Source: Berkiella_A sp050252335
Lineage (GTDB): Bacteria; Pseudomonadota; Gammaproteobacteria; Berkiellales; Berkiellaceae
DNA: 64,000 bases
NCBI GenBank assembly: GCA_050252335.1
Contig: JBFWLB010000001.1
Span: 62,001-126,000, forward strand
Direction of reading: 5' to 3'
The notes under the pieces are model-generated. The model was not told where the DNA came from and did no database searches. It saw only the letters and a list, made by a program, of their open reading frames with translations. The stretch's first letter is position 1, and each line of letters starts with the position of its first letter. Positions 62,255-64,000 of the stretch are shown piece after piece. The translations under genes and the position numbers were made by a program.

Positions 62255-62749
62255 TTGCAAACTAAAAGGATACTTGGTATAGACCCAGGCTCACGTATTA
62301 CGGGGTTTGGGTTAGTGGCCTCTGTTGACAGAACCAAAGCGCCGACTTGGATTACCAGTGGGCATTGGTCGCTCAAGCAAGAAGAAATGGGGGAGCGCTT
62401 AAGTCAGCTTTATTTTTCTGTTCATCATTTTATTACTGAATTTAAGCCGACTGAAGTTGCAATTGAACGGGTATTTGTGCATAAAAATGCACAGAGTGCT
62501 TTGAAATTAGGTCAAGCCAGAGGGGTTGCAATTGCCGCTGCTGTTGCTCATCAATTACCTATTTATGAATACGCGCCTAAGCAAATTAAGCAAGCGGTGG
62601 TGGGATCTGGTAATGGCATGAAAGCACAAGTGCAGCACATGGTGAAATTTCTGTTACGTTTAACAGAGAATCCACAAGCAGATGAAGCAGATGCCTTAGC
62701 TATTGCTATTTGCCATTTACACAGTCACCAACCTTGGGGGATAGCATGA
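62255..62749 (+). CDS. ruvC: Holliday junction resolvase RuvC
   Basis: 164 aa. Active-site acidic residues: Asp in GIDPGSRITGFG, Glu in VAIERVFVHKN, and the Asp pair in ADEADALAIAICH. It cleaves four-way junctions recruited by RuvAB. TTG start at 62255 follows AAGGAG by five bases. Overlaps ruvA by 4 bases. Confidence 0.96.
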   Translation: MQTKRILGIDPGSRITGFGLVASVDRTKAPTWITSGHWSLKQEEMGERLSQLYFSVHHFITEFKPTEVAIERVFVHKNAQSALKLGQARGVAIAAAVAHQLPIYEYAPKQIKQAVVGSGNGMKAQVQHMVKFLLRLTENPQADEADALAIAICHLHSHQPWGIA

Positions 62750-63345
62750 TTGGAAGAATAAGAGGTTTGTTGATTGAAAAAGCCCCACCGTGGATCTTGG
62801 TAGATGTGATGGGGGTTGGTTATCAATTGCAAGTGCCAATGAGTACTTTCTATTATTTACCAACGACGGAACAAGAAATTATTTTGCATACACATTTTAT
62901 TGTGCGAGAAGATGCGCAGTCTTTATATGGCTTTTTGACGAAAGAAGAATGTAGACTCTTTCAAGACTTTATAAAAATAAATGGTATCGGTGCAAAAGCA
63001 GCCTTGGCTTTACTCTCAGGCATGACCACCCAAGATTTGAAGGCGACCATTAGTCACGCAGATATTGATAATTTGCAGAAAATCCCTGGTATTGGTCCCA
63101 AAACAGCTCAACGTATTATTGTTGAATTGCAAGATAAGAAAAATAAATGGCAATACAGTAGTGATCTACTATCCTCTAACAGTAATGAGGATATTGTGTC
63201 TCCTATCCATCAGGCAATACAAGCGTTGGTGGCATTGGGTTATAAAAACAAAGATGCTGAAAATGCAGTCAATAAGATAAAAGATAAATCACTGGCCTGT
63301 GAAGAAATGATCAAAGTTGCATTACAAGGACTCGCAAGAGCATGA
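62746..63345 (+). CDS. ruvA: Holliday junction branch-migration protein RuvA
   Basis: 199 aa from ATG at 62746 (MIGRIRGLLIEK), whose position overlaps the ruvC stop. Two helix-hairpin-helix motifs, FIKINGIGAKAALALLSG and KIPGIGPKTAQRIIVEL, grip the junction. A frame extending to 62710 is not needed. Confidence 0.96.
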   Translation: MIGRIRGLLIEKAPPWILVDVMGVGYQLQVPMSTFYYLPTTEQEIILHTHFIVREDAQSLYGFLTKEECRLFQDFIKINGIGAKAALALLSGMTTQDLKATISHADIDNLQKIPGIGPKTAQRIIVELQDKKNKWQYSSDLLSSNSNEDIVSPIHQAIQALVALGYKNKDAENAVNKIKDKSLACEEMIKVALQGLARA

Positions 63346-64000
63346 GCAAACAAGCTTTCATAGAAGATGACATAGAAATGCGGACAGTTGATCCCAATCT
63401 AAGTTATCCCGATCAACAAAGCGAGAAGCAATTAAGACCCAGATATTTGTCTGAGTATATTGGGCAAGAGAAAGCCTGTGAACAGTTACAGATTTTTAGT
63501 GAAGCGGCTAAGATGCGCCAAGATGCTTTAGATCATATGTTGGTGTTTGGGCCTCCAGGTTTGGGTAAGACAACCTTAGCCAGTATTGTTGCGAATGAAT
63601 TAGGCGTTAACATTAGACATACCTCAGGCCCCATCATTGCGAAAGCAGGCGATCTGGCTGCCTTGCTTACAAATTTACAGCCTAAAGATGTACTTTTTAT
63701 TGATGAGATTCATCGGCTAAGTCCCCATGTCGAAGAAATTTTGTATCCGGCGATGGAAGACAGGCAAATTGATATTATGATTGGTGAAGGGCCTGCTGCA
63801 CGCTCAATTAAACTGGATTTGCCCCCCTTTACATTGATTGGCGCAACAACGCGTGCAGGAATGTTAACCTCACCTTTGAGGGATAGGTTTGGTATTGTGC
63901 TACGATTAGATTTCTACAATGATGCCGAATTAACCACTATTGTGCAAAGAAGCGCGGATGTGTTCAACATTCCCATTGATCTAAAAGGTGCACAAGAAAT
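63342..64000 (+). CDS. ruvB: Holliday junction helicase RuvB, N-terminal part (cut by window edge)
   Basis: 219 codons are present and remain open at the window end. Walker A GPPGLGKTTLAS, Walker B FIDEIHRLSP and sensor GATTRAGMLTSPLRDRFG are intact. ATG overlaps the ruvA stop by four bases, completing the ruvCAB operon. Confidence 0.97.
   Translation, partial: MSKQAFIEDDIEMRTVDPNLSYPDQQSEKQLRPRYLSEYIGQEKACEQLQIFSEAAKMRQDALDHMLVFGPPGLGKTTLASIVANELGVNIRHTSGPIIAKAGDLAALLTNLQPKDVLFIDEIHRLSPHVEEILYPAMEDRQIDIMIGEGPAARSIKLDLPPFTLIGATTRAGMLTSPLRDRFGIVLRLDFYNDAELTTIVQRSADVFNIPIDLKGAQE

Overview
The window is a stretch of chromosome from an AT-rich gammaproteobacterium. The gene blocks rplU-rpmA-obgE, ribF-ileS-lspA-ispH, aspS-nudB-yebC-ruvCAB, rpoS, ihfB, coq7, mutH and the Pseudomonas/Legionella-type minor pilin operon are all gammaproteobacterial. 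A patatin-like phospholipase, a large Sel1-repeat lipoprotein, small outer-membrane barrels, an orphan coiled-coil protein and many palindromic intergenic repeats suggest a host-associated relative of the Legionellales/Coxiellaceae. That placement is inference from gene content; no 16S or other definitive marker is present.

Layout. 1-6.1 kb: partial MscS channel, DUF1704 (MATCAP-type) metallopeptidase-like protein, dsbD, cutA and a two-receiver diguanylate cyclase. 6.4-9.0 kb: groES-groEL behind a perfect CIRCE operator, followed by 490 bp of stacked palindromes. 9.0-12.5 kb: coq7 divergent from a three-gene bufferin operon (DUF2282 precursor, DUF692/MNIO enzyme, DUF2063 partner), then a DUF47 protein. 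12.7-15.2 kb: ZapB-like coiled coil, DUF2970 protein, rpoS and ihfB. 15.4-21.2 kb: outer-membrane barrel plus Sel1 lipoprotein, MFS transporter, phosphate transporter. 21.6-25.8 kb: degenerate GGCT-fold protein with DUF3025, mutH, patatin-like protein, ung. 25.9-34.7 kb: small OMP, a glutaminase/guanine deaminase/NhaA run, EamA transporter, a PhoD-like protein without signal peptide and two unrecognised genes. 34.7-40.5 kb: tRNA-Pro(CGG), ispB, rplU-rpmA-obgE, motAB, rpsT. 40.6-47.7 kb: murJ-ribF-ileS-lspA-ispH. 47.7-58.8 kb: type IV pilus cluster, pilS-pilR running into fimT-fimU-pilV-pilW-pilX-pilY1-pilY2-pilE. 58.9-64 kb: fmdB-aspS-nudB-yebC-ruvC-ruvA-ruvB (ruvB cut by the window edge).

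Two dispersed repeat families stand out. R1 is about 175 bp with 15-bp terminal inverted repeats (13069-13242 and 45938-46114, with a relative at 8784-8946). R2 is about 120-150 bp, ERIC-like and imperfectly palindromic (8525-8650, 12567-12694, 18394-18541 and a cluster at 34806-35100). In both families copies differ in sequence but keep their stems through paired changes, so RNA or DNA structure appears to be conserved. The bufferin operon is the clearest recently recognised system here. The repeat families are the best candidates for something undescribed.
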